Shown here in pieces: positions 47,780-59,814 of a stretch of DNA of 64,000 nucleotides (position 1 is the first letter of the stretch; every line of letters begins with the position of its first letter). Source of the stretch: Oegoconia quadripuncta (lineage: Eukaryota; Arthropoda; Insecta; Lepidoptera; Autostichidae); assembly GCA_949316235.1 (NCBI GenBank), contig OX438742.1, forward strand, positions 32,494,853-32,558,852. The letters are read 5' to 3'. The notes beneath the pieces were generated by a model. That model was not told where the DNA came from and ran no database searches. It saw only the letters and a program-made list of their open reading frames with translations. Made by a program: the position numbers and the translations under genes.

Positions 47780-47932
47780 ATGGCCGCTCAAGCGAGGAGT
47801 AGAAGACGAGATTCGGCTTTCGGGGAGGATTTTGAATTTTGTTATTGTTACGCCGCTGTGGTTTTCGAGTCGTCGTTAAATATTATCTTGGATGAAGTTT
47901 ACATGGTAAAACAAGCCTACTGCCGACAGTAA
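47780..47932 (+). CDS. Short GC-rich open frame, 50 aa, unrecognised
   Basis: An ATG in fair context (gtcatATGGCC) opens MAAQARSRRRDSAFGEDFEF, then CYCYAAVVFESSLN and a TAA. The stretch from about 47720 to 47880 is markedly GC-richer than its surroundings, as for a first exon with leader. Possible donor GTAAAA after codon 42. A SINE tail lies 40 bases downstream. No homologue is known to me. Confidence 0.22.
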   Translation: MAAQARSRRRDSAFGEDFEFCYCYAAVVFESSLNIILDEVYMVKQAYCRQ

Positions 47933-47969
47933 TATTGAATAATGTTTATGGCTTTGTTGATTGAGATTA

Positions 47970-48095
47970 CTGTTTTTTTTTATGCACTACGGGTTAGCTC
48001 TTGACCTCCATCACTGATTGTTAAGTGAAGATGAGGCCGAAGGTGGAAGCGTACTGACCCGGAAACCCCATCCTATTTGGGGCACTGGCTATCAA
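47970..48095 (-). repeat. SINE family A, reverse, 5'-truncated
   Basis: T-run, atgcactacgggttagctct, gttaagtgaagatgaggcc, ggaagcgtactgacccgg. It matches the tail half of 30111-30434 in reverse. Confidence 0.75.
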
Positions 48096-48174
48096 ATGAT
48101 GGTAAATGATCAATTCACAATCACAAAAGTTTTTATTCGTAAGTTATAAAAATAACATTTGAAGTCGTCATGAT

Positions 48175-48262
48175 ATACCATTGGCGCTCATTCACAAGGC
48201 AGATTCCCCAGAGAAGAACCAGCAAGAAACTCAGCGGTTGCCTTTTTTAAATACAATTTATG
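48175..48262 (+). repeat. LINE-like fragment
   Basis: ttggcgctcattcacaaggc, then ccccagagaagaaccagcaa and gaaactcagcggttgcc form a text I associate with lepidopteran non-LTR element ends. Only about 90 bases remain. Confidence 0.4.
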
Positions 48263-48999
48263 AATTTCGTTATAGAAAATAATAAACTGGAAATCGCCGT
48301 GCGGTTCATGTCCACCCATTCTTATCATCTAGATTCTAGATAGTATTTAATTGTTATAGATGGACGACGAAGTTGCGAGAACCGATGCCCTTACTCTCTA
48401 TATTCGACATTACTCTTTTCTTCGAATTAAAACTTTTCGTCTTTATCACCAGCTAATTAAAATACGCACTAAAAAGAGACTCGATCTCGTAAACAATGAA
48501 AGCAGGTATGGTATTCACAAATTACACACACACTTAATTTTCAGTGCAAATAAATTCTGATCCCAGGATAATTGTCCAATTACAACCGAGCTAGGCAATA
48601 TTTCCCTATTTAATTAACGTTATTCTTCTAAATCATTCAAACGGTACCCTCATGTAATCCTTTCCTCATATGGGGGAAAAACAACATGGATGTGGGGTAA
48701 AAATAGGCCATGCGGACATGAGCTTTAATCTGTTTAATTAACATGGAAAAAGGTTCGATTTTCACCCCACGGCAACCGCTATTGCAGTTAATGATGTGTT
48801 AATCCTTAACGGATAAAATGAAAAAATATGGACGGAAAATATAAAGCTTCGTGGAGTCAAAATAAGCATTAATTTTGTCATGCGTGTATGAAAATATTCT
48901 CCTACTTCGTGATGGAAACCGCTTGAACAATCAAGCTGGGCAGGGTAGTATTTAGTAGCCCTATTTTCATCCCAAGTTTCAACGAGATAGCTTAGCTTA

Positions 49000-49125
49000 A
49001 ACGCCTCAGTCTATTTGGACAAATGAAGTCTCATTAGATTCATGCAAATTGTCCGGGATTGTCACAGGCTAGATGATATGAAGTCATGACAAATCCAATA
49101 TAGTGGACGCTGATGCGGCCGCAGA
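49000..49125 (+). repeat. Interspersed repeat copy shared with 50600
   Basis: tctatttggacaaatgaagt..cattagatt..gcaaattgtccggg..gatgatatgaagtcatgac..aaatcc..tggacgctgatgc corresponds block by block to 50600-50705. Confidence 0.55.
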
Positions 49126-49384
49126 TAGGTAGCCTGGGACTGGTCCGGCGGCGAAACCGAGGGCGGAAAGCTTGTTAATATAAACTAGAATTATACAAAT
49201 CACCTACGATTTTTAAGGCCGTCTGAAGACGCAATGCGACGCAAAAGTGGCGACGTTGGTAACCCTAACCTCACTCTAAAATCCTAGACTTGAAGGTACC
49301 AAGATTGGTAAGATTCGGAGAACTCTAAAACTAGCAATGAGTTCTATACCATGACAGTCCTTATTATAAACAAAGAAGCAAAAC

Positions 49385-49570
49385 GCATAGTGTGAATGAC
49401 GAAGGATAGAAGACCTATAGATTGAAAATTTAGACAACCCCAAAAGACTATGAAACCATCCAAATGTATTAAAAGTGTGTTCCAAGCTAAATGTCTTCGA
49501 AACAGCTTAAGGGGACACCCCATGAAATGACTGTCGACCGTGCTGCCACTCAAGTAAATAATTATGTATC
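49385..49570 (-). repeat. Interspersed repeat (family E), reverse copy
   Basis: Its reverse complement (ttgagtggcagcacggtcga..gtcatttcatggggtgtccc..cttaagctgtttcgaagac..ttggaacacacttttaatac) matches 59110-59265 almost throughout. The two minus frames here belong to the repeat. Confidence 0.75.
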
Positions 49571-50599
49571 TCATAAAAAAAGCCCTAACAGGCAAAAACG
49601 ATAATGTAGTTGATTTATGTAGGTTTCGAGATTTTAAAATACTGAAAACAGTTTTGTGCTGCTCAAATCTAACTTATATACAAAATCTCATTTCAAAATT
49701 CAATTCTTCTTCGAGCAGACTTCTGGAAATAAATTCTCATTACGCTTTGACTTTATTAAAATTATAAACATCCGGACATAGACTGGAGGCATACACTTCC
49801 GTCATTTATTTGAGACAATTTTATGATCTCTGACTAATTTAATAAAAAAATTGGTACTTTAGTTCGATTATTGATAATTAGGCTTGGTTAAAGGTTCATT
49901 TACAGAAACAATTTATATTTTTACAAAAAAATGTACTTAGTACGATGGCTGGCTTTACTCGGACGATGTTGGAGTCTCTACTGTTATATTTTTCGATCGC
50001 AGCTTCTTCGCTTTCGCAGTTCTTTTGAAGGCCCTATACTAATCATACTTACATATTAAATAACACCTAACTTTAAAATGTATCAAATTCTAATATTTTT
50101 TTAGATCCCAAGGAAGTTGAAATAGAACTTCAATCGATCGAATCTCCTAAATCGATTCCTATGGAATAGTAAAGAGACGCAGTGGTTAGATGGCGCCACT
50201 GGTATATTAAAACGCGCTATCGTTTCGTTCTATAAGAATATAGAAGACCCTGCGAGTCAAAGTACCATATAATCTACTCGTACATACTATAACAAAGTAT
50301 TTTTTTGTACGCACGAAACTCGAAACTCCGGGTTTTGCAGTGCGTTCGTTTGACTGATTCATTATATTCTTGGAACATTTTGGTCCATGCCCTCGTAGTG
50401 ACGTTATGATATAGGTGGATGGCCATGTACACAGAGTAGATAATATCTATCTACTCGGTGGTTTGCCTTATACGCAGTGTTATCAACTATACACTTTAGT
50501 AGTGGTAAGAACACTGTAGAAACATAAAAAATGAAACTTTAATTTTTGCCCGACTATAGCGAATCCAAAAGGCGTGTAATGTTTTTACCGCGTACGTTA

Positions 50600-50710
50600 G
50601 CACCTATAGCCTTTGGACAAATGAGGTGTCGTTAGATTTGTACAAGTCCCGCGAGGGTAATAAGGATAACGTCATGATAAATCAAATATGGCGGACGCTA
50701 ACGCCATTTT
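50600..50710 (+). repeat. Second copy of the 49000 repeat
   Basis: gcctttggacaaatgaggtg..gttagatttgtacaagtcccg..gataacgtcatgataaatc..tggcggacgctaacgc. The same order of words as at 49010-49115. Confidence 0.55.
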
Positions 50711-52595
50711 GTCACACTTGACAACAAATAATTCCAGAATCCTATCAATATGATATGAAATGATAAGACTCAACGTAAGAAAACAGATATCAATATTTTA
50801 TAAAAGAGTCTTGATTAAAACTTAGAAAGAATTAAAATCTGACTACCGTTATAAATACAAAAAAATCAACAAAAAGAGGAAATAAATGGCTCAATTGGTG
50901 GTCAGTACACCAAGTAATGAATTGATCGAAGGACACGGTAGTGGCCAGACCAAGTGCTAAAGAAAGATAGTTATTACGTACGAGGAGAGAGGCCTCCGAC
51001 TCCGGCCTAAAACAATTGCCTTATCGTTACATTATACGAGTTATTGTTCATGCCTTTTTATTTATTCGCCATCATTCATATAGTATTTAGTTCCCACTAT
51101 ACCTATTTATTTCGTCCTATTTTTGATTTATTAGTACTTATAATCGTAGTCGGGTAGTTATTATCTTGTTATTAATCCCACAAAGCCTGAATGAAAGGTA
51201 TAATTAGAAGTCATCAGACATGTAAAGCTAAAAATCGGTTTCAATGGCTCTTATGGAGATCTATACTGGACGGACTGGAAGGTGAGCCATATGCGAACTA
51301 TAAATAAGTCGGTGGTAATATTTCGCCCTCAATGTTACGTTCCCTCTTCATAAACAAAAGCAGGTTCAATTCAAAGGGAAATCATTACGATTTGTATGGC
51401 ATGCATTTAGGAATTTAATATACTAAGTTTATTTATAAAAGGCTAGTTTCTACTGAATATCAGTTTTTCTCAATTATAATACTAGGTATTCAGTTAGCTC
51501 GATAATTCAAAGCATAACTTTAATTGGTCTGGGAATCACTGTAAGGCAACCGTACCTATATTCCTTCTACTGCAATTGTTCCACCAGACAGAGCAACCCC
51601 AGATTTTCGGCTCATCATAAACAATTTAAATTAACATGATTGTACGACGAAGCCGTAAATTTGAGACCAGATGAGACCAAATTATTTCATTTCATTATAT
51701 CTGAGGACATTTCTAAAGGCAATTTCTGTTTGGATGGCAGTTTCGGTGGAAAGACACCTGTGTCTGGACGTTATAATCAAAGAAGGTGCAAGGTTGGAAA
51801 TAATAAAATAGGATTAAGTGTTCGACGATATCGTTAGTAGGAAAAGAAAATTATGAAAACGTAATTTAGACGATTGCAAGAATGGTGTTATTTATTTTAT
51901 GAGGAATAATTTTTCAGTACTTATAATTTAATAACCAAAGTATCCATGTAATAAATATAAATGTATCTGATATACCATTGTGTATATTAATTTATTTGAA
52001 CAAGACAATTGCGTAAAACAGTGACTACCTTGAAAAGAGACATTCTCTAACAAGATAAATCTTGACGAGCCCACAAAACAGGATACTTTTCCCTCACTTA
52101 GCCTAACATTCAACATCCGATAAGATTTACAAACAACCCTTTATTACATTTCAAACAGACACTCTAACTCCATTTGCATAAAGTCCATTACAAGCAGGAA
52201 AGATCTTGCAGACAGAACGGAAAGAAATATAACCAAGTACCAACGATGTTTTCGTTAGAAAATAGTCCACAATAGTGAGTAATAAGGTCCATATAAACTG
52301 TGCATTGAATTTCCGAGGCAGTAAGTAAGTCCTTAACACAATTTTTTCCCGGTCTCGTCACAGGCCTACCCGAGCGTTCACGTGAAAACCGTTCCTTACG
52401 AGTTTCTGTTGCAGGTTACTTGATTTGGTCTTGAGTGGATTTATTGCTGTTCAACTTAACACGATTAAGCCAGAGGCTACACACAATGCTCTTCCATTAT
52501 TTTTTCATCCTCAGGTGGATATAAAAATAATTATCTATAGGTATAGATGAATATTGGACATTAAATCAAGGTAAAATTACAATATATTTATTGCA
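50711..52595. other. AT-rich stretch, nothing firm
   Basis: A 65-codon plus frame at 51640-51837 (with segment SEDISKGNFCLDGSFGGK) is compositionally code-like but has no ATG or splice support. Nothing else was seen. Confidence 0.4.
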
Positions 52596-52599
52596 AATA

Positions 52600-52835
52600 T
52601 TAAATAAATAAATAAATATTTCGGACACTCACACCAATCATTTAGTTCGAAACTAAGCAAAGCTTGTTCATAGACACTAAACTTGATAACGGATAAACAT
52701 GCATACATATTTATATAAACATCAATGACTGGGAAATAAATATTCATCACACAAACATTTACCCTCGCAGGATTCGATCCCGCAACCGTTGGTTACGCTG
52801 ACAGGGTCACTATCCACTACACCAATCCGTCGTAT
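52600..52835 (-). mobile_element. tRNA-derived SINE (family B), full-length-like, reverse
   Basis: On the minus strand: gacggattggtgtagtgg, A-box region, B box GGATCGAATCC, then ctgcgagggtaaatgtttg, tgatgaatatttatttcc, a body ending ggtgtgagtgtccgaaat and an ATTT tail. It inserted about 55 bases downstream of the poly(A) signal of the candidate terminal exon at 52962. Confidence 0.78.
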
Positions 52836-52895
52836 ATTATATAAATATTTATAGATCCCTGCATATTTAGAATGATATTGTAGCGAATGAATATA

Positions 52896-52901
52896 TTTAT
52901 T
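52896..52901 (-). terminator. Possible poly(A) signal for the 52962-53069 exon
   Basis: AATAAA on the minus strand about 60 bases after the TAA. Such hexamers are frequent in AT-rich DNA, so its use depends on the exon being real. Confidence 0.3.
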
Positions 52902-52961
52902 ACTAAAATATTTACAAGTATTGAATATGAACTGAGAGCGACTCGGTGAATTTTTAGTTCA

Positions 52962-53069
52962 TTAAAGGTGCGTTGAGGCGGAAGCAGTCTCCTCCGGATG
53001 GCTTTTCTCGGGCGGCTTGTCTTTGGCGGCGAGATCAATGGAGTGGCAGTAGGGTAACCAAAATTCCAT
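52962..53069 (-). CDS. Candidate terminal exon, about 35 codons
   Basis: A GC-rich island on the minus strand encodes EFWLPYCHSIDLAAKDK, then PPEKSHPEETASASTHL, and stops TAA at 52964-52962, followed by an AATAAA. The frame could start at the ATG (53069) or be entered through the AG just before it, at phase 1. A pyrimidine-rich tract (ttttttttctgtag) lies a few bases further upstream, but an in-frame stop excludes that AG. A second frame (GYPTATPLISPPKTSRPRKA..) is also open across the island, so the assignment is not secure. Confidence 0.3.
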   Translation of the reverse strand: MEFWLPYCHSIDLAAKDKPPEKSHPEETASASTHL

Positions 53070-53114
53070 ACCTCGTTACTACAGAAAAAAATACTTAATT
53101 TCAACTGCAAAAAA

Positions 53115-54765
53115 AAATAAGTGAATAATTTGAAATATCTATGTCCAAAAAATCACGACGTTCGTTTTTAATTATGATATACTCATAATGTATGATGCAT
53201 GACAGTATCGTTTAGAATGTAACTGCTATAATCATGTTACGTTGGCTTCCGATAAATACTATACATTGAGTTTGTAGTCAATTTTTATCTCTTTTTAATA
53301 AATCCTACATATAAAAGTTATTTTATAACGTTATATCGGCATATATTTGTTTTTCCGGAATGATAGATACACTACACCCGTTTGAAGCGCATCCCGCATA
53401 AACAATTACATACGAAATGAAAGCTTTCCTTCCTCGGGGAGTATCTTTTGTCACAAAATGATCAGTCGCATGGCGTCTCAACGGAGTCAAAGCCAGTTTG
53501 TAAATGGTTGGAAATTAATGAGATGGGATTGTTTGTGGTTATTTTTTGTGGATAAGCTTTGAAGAATATGTGTTTTAGACTATTTTCTTCTTATTACTCT
53601 TATCCCTATTAAAATCTTACGGTACAATTATAACTTTACGATTACCTATATTTGTATAGGAAAAGTGAGAACACATCATTAGAACATCATCATTAAACCC
53701 TCATTAATATATTAACCATAGGACGTCCACTGTTTAAAATAGCACTCCCGTTAGATCATAGTAAAATAAAAACTAATGTATATTAACTTTCATATCCTAC
53801 TGGCAAGTGATTTAGTTAAATATAATGTAATATCAGTTATTTATGATATACACGAATAGAAAACAAATCATTGCAATGAGAAACTTTGTGAATTACAGAT
53901 GTTGCTATCGTCTACGCTATTGCTACACCGATCGTAGCCGTCGTAGCAGTTTATTGAATGTTACTCACTTTTGGTCTTGCTCACTAAATTTGTATATGTT
54001 TAGCAATTAAGCTATTGATTATTAATAAATAAATAATACTGAAGCCTAGAAAAATTGTAAGATGTCTAATAGATAGATAACCATCTGTTATCTATAATAC
54101 AAGTCTAGTTGCTTAGTGTGGAACCAGATGGCGCTGTATATGCAAAGATATTTATTTTTATTACAGCTAGTTGACTCCTTACCAATCATGCAAAATGAAA
54201 TTTTGCGACATTGCATGTTCAAGATTTATATAAAAACCTAATTAGTCGACTAAGTAACCGTCAAACATGTTAATATTTTAATAGTTATATTGTTATTAAC
54301 AACCATGTTGGTACATGGTCAATGATAAAGCAATATAGTTAGCACTTAACATCAACAGGAAGTACTTTGTGTCCAAAAAATATTACTGGTCGCAAGATGT
54401 TATATCCTCGCCGCTAACCCTTGGTTAGAAACCACGTTATCCCAATTTCCTTTCATCACCTCGGTCGGTTTATTCAATTTGTACCTTATTTCTTGGGGTC
54501 ATCCGAGAAATAAGAAGTTTTATTTTATCAAGGTACAGTAAGCTTCAAAAGTGCTGAACCAAACCTAGCTCAAACTATGTCAAATCTTTCGGAAACTTTT
54601 GCATATTAGGCAAGTATCGCAAGGCTACTTATTCTTATTACAACTTTTTATTTTCATTATCATAATATAAATAATAATTTTATTTTTATTATTCCCTTCC
54701 CGTGGGTATCGTAAAACGCAACTAAGGTACAAAAAACATGTAAAGGCTGCAAGTTATAACGTCGA
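53115..54765. other. AT-rich stretch, nothing recognised
   Basis: No exon-like block with splice sites was found. Confidence 0.45.
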
Positions 54766-54769
54766 TAGG

Positions 54770-54925
54770 CTCACCCCCAGTCACGTGTGCATTTCTGTAT
54801 ATTTCGCAAGGTAAACCGTGGATGTACTTTCAAACATTAAACTCTTGATAATTTAAGAGCCAAGCACTAATGTTTAGGATATTGCTTACCCCCCATTTGG
54901 GATAAAGGTGACGTCATGTATGTAA
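54770..54925 (+). repeat. Interspersed repeat family D, forward fragment
   Basis: gcaaggtaaaccgtggatgt..actttcaaacattaaactc..aatgtttaggatattgcttacc..gggataaaggtgacgtcatg matches the reversed 45640-45740 part. Confidence 0.6.
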
Positions 54926-55549
54926 TGCATGGAGTAATACAACTAATGTCTTTCTTTGCCAACCATATTCTGACAATGTTTATATTAATAAAAAATACAA
55001 GTACAATCAAACATGTTTTGTTACTGTAAAACAATAAAATTGGCTCCGTGAGTCAGTGACCTCGTAATGTACACGAGCAAATAAATAAATAACATTTCCA
55101 CCTGAAATAAAAGGACAGTAAACGTGGGTAGTCCCAAAATGTAGTTAATCGCATTCGGAGACCGCTTCCGAGCTCGAATGGCTTCATTTACGATTTTTAT
55201 ATCCGGATAGTGATGTAACCTAGTAAACCAGTTAGATGTTTAGATCTTATGTCACTGTTGATTATTTACTGATTTATTTATATAATTGTAACATTTAATT
55301 TATACATAAAAGAGTCACACCTATTTACAACGTAGCTATTTTTCGCAATAAATAACTATAATTCTTTTGATGCAACGTCAAATTAAATCATAATTTACTA
55401 TTACACTGAAACAACAAGTTTTTAACCATAAAATTAAACTCATACTCAAAGTATTTATTGCATACCACAGTAATTCATATACGTACAGTTGTTAGACAAA
55501 ATTTTTTAACACAATCATTGCCATTTATACAGACACAATTGAAAATTTA

Positions 55550-55645
55550 TTGTTTTTTTTTTTTTTTTTTTTATGCACGACGGGTTCGTACTTGACCTCA
55601 ATCACACCTGATGTTAAGTGAAGATGAGGTCGAAGGTGGAGGTTT
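55550..55645 (-). repeat. SINE family A tail, reverse
   Basis: A T-run of about 20, then atgcacgacgggttcg..cacctgatgttaagtgaag..atgaggtcgaaggtgga. Only the tail remains. Confidence 0.75.
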
Positions 55646-55825
55646 ACTAATGTATATACTTGTAGTTGGCAGGGAACGTGTTTAAAAGATACACTTATGT
55701 AAAACAAGAGCAAGAACTATTACTTGATCTTGTTTTACATAATAATTTAGAGATCTATAATACAGCAAAATGAGGCCTATGCCTATGTATTGCCTGCATG
55801 CGAGTACGTGAAATAACCTGCTTAC

Positions 55826-55894
55826 CTGACATTCTTTCTGAATCCTTAGATCCTCGATGCTATGGATAGTGATCCAATCGAGCAGATAAACGGC
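55826..55894 (-). CDS. Candidate internal exon, 23 codons
   Basis: The minus strand between a plain acceptor (actgactgtcaaag) and a strong donor (CAG|GTAAGC) is open: AVYLLDWITIHSIEDLR followed by IQKECQ, phases 0 to 0. A second frame (SVANRGALKSLTVKG..) is open further upstream but ends within the block. Its phase is compatible with the exon at 58066-58136, which also ends at phase 0. A repeat origin cannot be excluded. Confidence 0.25.
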
Positions 55895-55904
55895 CTTTGA
55901 CAGT

Positions 55905-57880
55905 CAGTGATTTCAAGGCACCTCTGTTGGCCACCGACTATTTAACTTGCCGTACGAAGTACGAAAACGTCTTGTGAAAATGCCACTAATCGTCGATCAT
56001 AAGGATCCATCTCAGGCATTACTTACTTTTTAATTTGCCATTAAAACCTTACAGAACTATAATAAAGATGAATATCGACAAAATTATTTATCTATTGCCG
56101 GCATCACTATGGATAATAAGCGCTATCGGTGTATTGAGATTAACTTGCTTTTATGGCATCAGGTTAGTGTGCATTAAATTTAACGATTCTACTTCATTGG
56201 ACCATTGCTCTAAATTGTTTTGGACAAAGATGCTACTTAAATGCCATTTGACTATATATTTTATCATCTCAATTGTTTATACCATGTAACTTACAAAAAT
56301 GTTCAGTGAAAACATTATAATTCAAAACAGTATCTAATTACTAAGTAAATTACTATTACTATTTATTAGTATTTAAATTACAACTAAATGCTTTCCTGTG
56401 TCTCTCAATGAACTATTCTTTTAAGTAAATACTACATCAACTCGTCCGTGATTCCAAATTAACATGGTCAGCTGATTACTTTCGAGAGCCACCCGGACTC
56501 CACCGAGTTTCCGGACGATTTTTCATTAACTGAGCCGCACGCGACCGGCAAGCGATTATTGTAAACTATTCATGCGATTAATTAGTCGCCGTAAGCATGT
56601 AGGGTGCTCTTGATTGTACTGATAATTGTTTTTAACCTATATGTACCTACAGAAGAGGGTCTCCGAAAATCGTGTTTGCCTACCTAAATTGTATCTAATT
56701 GTCGTGATATTTACAATGTTTTGCATGCTTGTGATTACCTATACAAGGGTGTACAAAAAATGCAGTCGTTGTGTTTGAGTAACAATATACACAGCACAAC
56801 TCGTAAAATTAGAAAAAGTGCCTCTAGGGGAGCTGCATACCCTTATCCCACTCGAATAGTCAGTTTTACGATCCTATTATAAAATGGTCTTTATGAGCAA
56901 TTTTATTGCTAAAAGACTTTACGTAATTTCGTCACGGCGAGAGAACCAAAGATGAGATTTCAAGAGTTAAGGACCTATTAAAAGTTTAAATTGAGATATT
57001 TCGGTCAGTGGCACCTGAGGGTAATTAAGATTACCTACTATTTTATTACCATTATCACCCTCCAATACCTTTAAATCTGTCTTGAAATTTTGAAAATATA
57101 TGTATTTACGAATAATATTGCTTGATGTCAGTTACTTTACTGTTAGGTAATATGAATCATTTGCTTTTGAGCATACCTATAAATGAAGGTGGTACTAAAA
57201 TAGGTCTTCCATCAAAACCCGTCCCCTGTCTCACATAAACAATAGATATAAAACGAGCCAAGTGGAACACCCCTTTAGGATTCAGCGGACTCAGCACCCG
57301 TCATGCCTGTCATACCATACAGGGGATTTGATTTCGGTTTCTATTTGAAAAGCTAGACTTCCGTTAAGGGTGACATGCACCTGTGGATTTTTCCGTACGT
57401 AATAGAATTTTAACAAAAAGTCATTCCACTTTTATATTATCAACCGTGAATACTTGTTTTTAAATTATAAAATGATTACCTGCTTGTTACAATTTTAAAG
57501 TCTATACTAAACGTAACGAGTCAGTTAAGAAATAATATGGTGCTTGTGATTCGTGACCAATTGTATAGTTTCTAGCCACTTTCTGCTTTTCTTTATGTTT
57601 TTAATATTATTATCGATCGGGTAATAGGTTAGTTGGTGGTATTTCATCCTGCAATTCATATAAATTAATGTTCAAACTATGAATCCAAGTTCATGAGTCC
57701 TTCCAGGCCGCCAGGGAAACGTCTGCTGGCCATTTTTTAACAATATGTATGCTACCGTCTGCTCCGGCATAGAGGTGTATTGTTTTTTTTTTATAATTGT
57801 GACGATATGGTCGAAGATGATGCACGAGACTTGTATGATATATAAGTAAAAGTAAAATAATTATACCAGAGAATCAGTTT
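55905..57880. other. Spacer with weak coding-like patches
   Basis: At 56475-56570 (minus) a GC-rich patch reads LPVACGSVNEKSSGNSVES but has no clear splice sites. The hydrophobic plus frame 56035-56289 is AT-rich chance code. No repeat was recognised. Confidence 0.4.
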
Positions 57881-57884
57881 TGAC

Positions 57885-58020
57885 ACTACTGCCGGCCATT
57901 ACTACGGCACAGTATAATGCTGTGGTAATAGCTCTCGGGCAGAGGTTGTAGAGAGGCGCGACGACGCCCGGGCCTTGCACATGCACACCCAGCACTAATT
58001 GACCCGTTATTATTGCTGAA
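57885..58020 (-). repeat. GC-rich block, probably repeat-derived
   Basis: The minus strand reads tgcaaggcccgggcgtcgtc, then ctacaacctctgcccgagag and ccgtagtaatggccggcag. It is sharply GC-rich within AT-rich flanks. No frame is convincing. The text seems familiar from lepidopteran repeats, but I cannot name it. Confidence 0.35.
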
Positions 58021-58065
58021 TGTTAACACTATAACCTCCATTTTCACACTAAAAATCCGACTTAC

Positions 58066-58136
58066 CAACAGATCATCATAACTTATAACGTATTTCCCAA
58101 TAACCTGCAATTCTGCAATATGGCCCTGAATGAGGT
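58066..58136 (-). CDS. Candidate internal exon, about 23 codons
   Basis: The minus strand ends at a consensus donor (CTGTTG|GTAAGT) and is open upstream: DLIQGHIAELQVIGKYV followed by ISYDDLL. Possible acceptors are cgccataaag (58137) and acctcattcag a little later. It ends at phase 0, which fits the start of the candidate exon at 55894. The peptide has a code-like residue mix but no recognised family. Confidence 0.27.
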
Positions 58137-58149
58137 CTTTATGGCGCAA

Positions 58150-58920
58150 GTGAAGAAATAATTTCGAATGATATGGGATATAGTATCACATTAAATTTAA
58201 TTTTACGATTTTCTTCATAGATTCATCTTCTACACAACTGTCTACAATTGTGTGAGTTGTAAAACTTTATAATTGTGATGTTGGGCAAATAACCTTCAAG
58301 CTCGAATACTACTTGCACTTGGCTGGTTTCTTTTTATTATTTTTTAACCATTGAAATTTATTACTTCGTGTTTATTATTTATTTTATAAAAAAAAAAACG
58401 AACTAGCTTAAGTAAAAACAATGGCACAATAGTAAAGTATTGAACCACGCTGTATTAGGAACATATAGATGTTTGCCGCAGTTGAGCTGTTGCCAAAAGC
58501 GAAATCAATCACTGGCTTCACTGTCGGACACCTGATGCTATTCTCTGTCCATTCCTATCTACCTCACGGCTCTCTATTATACTCAGTATTTTAGAGCAGG
58601 CAGACCATTGTTATGGACATAATTATATTGGTTTTGTACTCGATTACAACAGCCATGTTGATTTAATTTCCTAAAAAAATGGAATTTCACTAACACTAGT
58701 AAGCAAAAAATTATGACCTTTCTCCATCCAAAATGTGCCGATCAGGTCGGTAGGTAGATTGTAGTGTAGGAGATGTAACCCAATAATGTTTGATATACTT
58801 AAGAAAATTTACTTTGTGTCCTGATGAAAGCCAAAAAGGATGATGGGCCCCAAAAAATTCGTCTCTTAATTATTCTACCTTTACGAATTATACAAAACTT
58901 TAAAAATAACTCACATTGGT
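58150..58920. other. AT-rich spacer, nothing recognised
   Basis: No feature could be supported. Confidence 0.45.
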
Positions 58921-58929
58921 GTAGTGATT

Positions 58930-59100
58930 AGGCACACGTTTGGTGTAGTGGTTAGAAACTCTGACCACTATACCAAAAGGTCGCGGGTTCCAATCCCACT
59001 AGGGGCATGTTTGTATGATGAATACGGACATTTGTATACCCGAGTTACGGATGTTTTCATATAAAATACCTAAGTATTTATATAGAAACATGTTTATGCC
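58930..59100 (+). mobile_element. SINE family B variant, forward
   Basis: ggtgtagtggttagaaactc, ctataccaaaaggtcgcggg, B-box region ggttccaatcccac, gtatgatgaatacggacat and gagttacggatgttttcat. A partial second head (ggtgtagtgattaggcacac) just before it suggests a nested or slipped insertion. Confidence 0.72.
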
Positions 59101-59109
59101 ATATATAAT

Positions 59110-59265
59110 TATTTACTTGAGTGGCAGCACGGTCAACAGTCAATTCATGGGGTGTCCCCTTAAGCTGTTTCGATGACATTTAGCTTGGAACACACTTTTA
59201 ACACATTTGGATGATTTCTTAGTCTTTTGGGGTTGTCTAAATTTTTAATCTATAGTTATTCTATA
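59110..59265 (+). repeat. Interspersed repeat family E, forward copy
   Basis: ttgagtggcagcacggtcaa..caattcatggggtgtcccct..taagctgtttcgatgac..tggaacacacttttaacac matches 49385-49570 in reverse. It lies between two SINE B copies. Confidence 0.75.
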
Positions 59266-59390
59266 CCAAAAGGTTGCGGGTTCGAATCCCGCTAGGGGTA
59301 CATGTTTGTGTGATGAATACGGACATGTGTACCTGAGTTATGGACGTTTTCATTTATAATAAGTATTTATTTACAAAAAAAATTGTATTT
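59262..59390 (+). mobile_element. SINE family B variant, forward, second copy
   Basis: ctataccaaaaggttgcggg, B box GGTTCGAATCC, cgctaggggtacatgtttg, tgtgatgaatacggacatg and a tail aagtatttatttacaaaaaa. The head is missing. Confidence 0.72.
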
Positions 59391-59814
59391 ATGTAGTATA
59401 TCAACCATCTGGTATCCACATCACAAGCCTATAGTTACTTAAAGTGGAACTAGATGGCATTGTGTGCATGTCCAAGGATATTTATTTTATTTATTTAATT
59501 TGAAATTCTATGACGCTATGCTTTTATTTGCCGTCATCGTAATAATAATGACATTACTTTTCTGTTCTGCTCAAAGACTTAACTACGTTCTGCGACATTC
59601 TTGTGTAATTCCATCGATATCGTCATGGATTAAGTTCTGACGTGTGATTGGTTGGTTCATTGCTCGCTTGGCAATTATACCGTTTTCTCATTGGACTTAA
59701 TTATAGTTGACGATATCGATGAAGTTACAGAATAATCCGCGGTCCTCCTACAGATCTGGTACAATTTTTAGCGTAAATTTTTTCTTTTATTAAATATATA
59801 ACTTTTTTGGTTGC

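Noticed and set aside
49944..50030. Signal-peptide-like frame (MAGFTRTMLESLLLYF)
   Set aside because: The second half is the end of repeat family C (tcgatcgcagcttcttcgc), and no donor follows.
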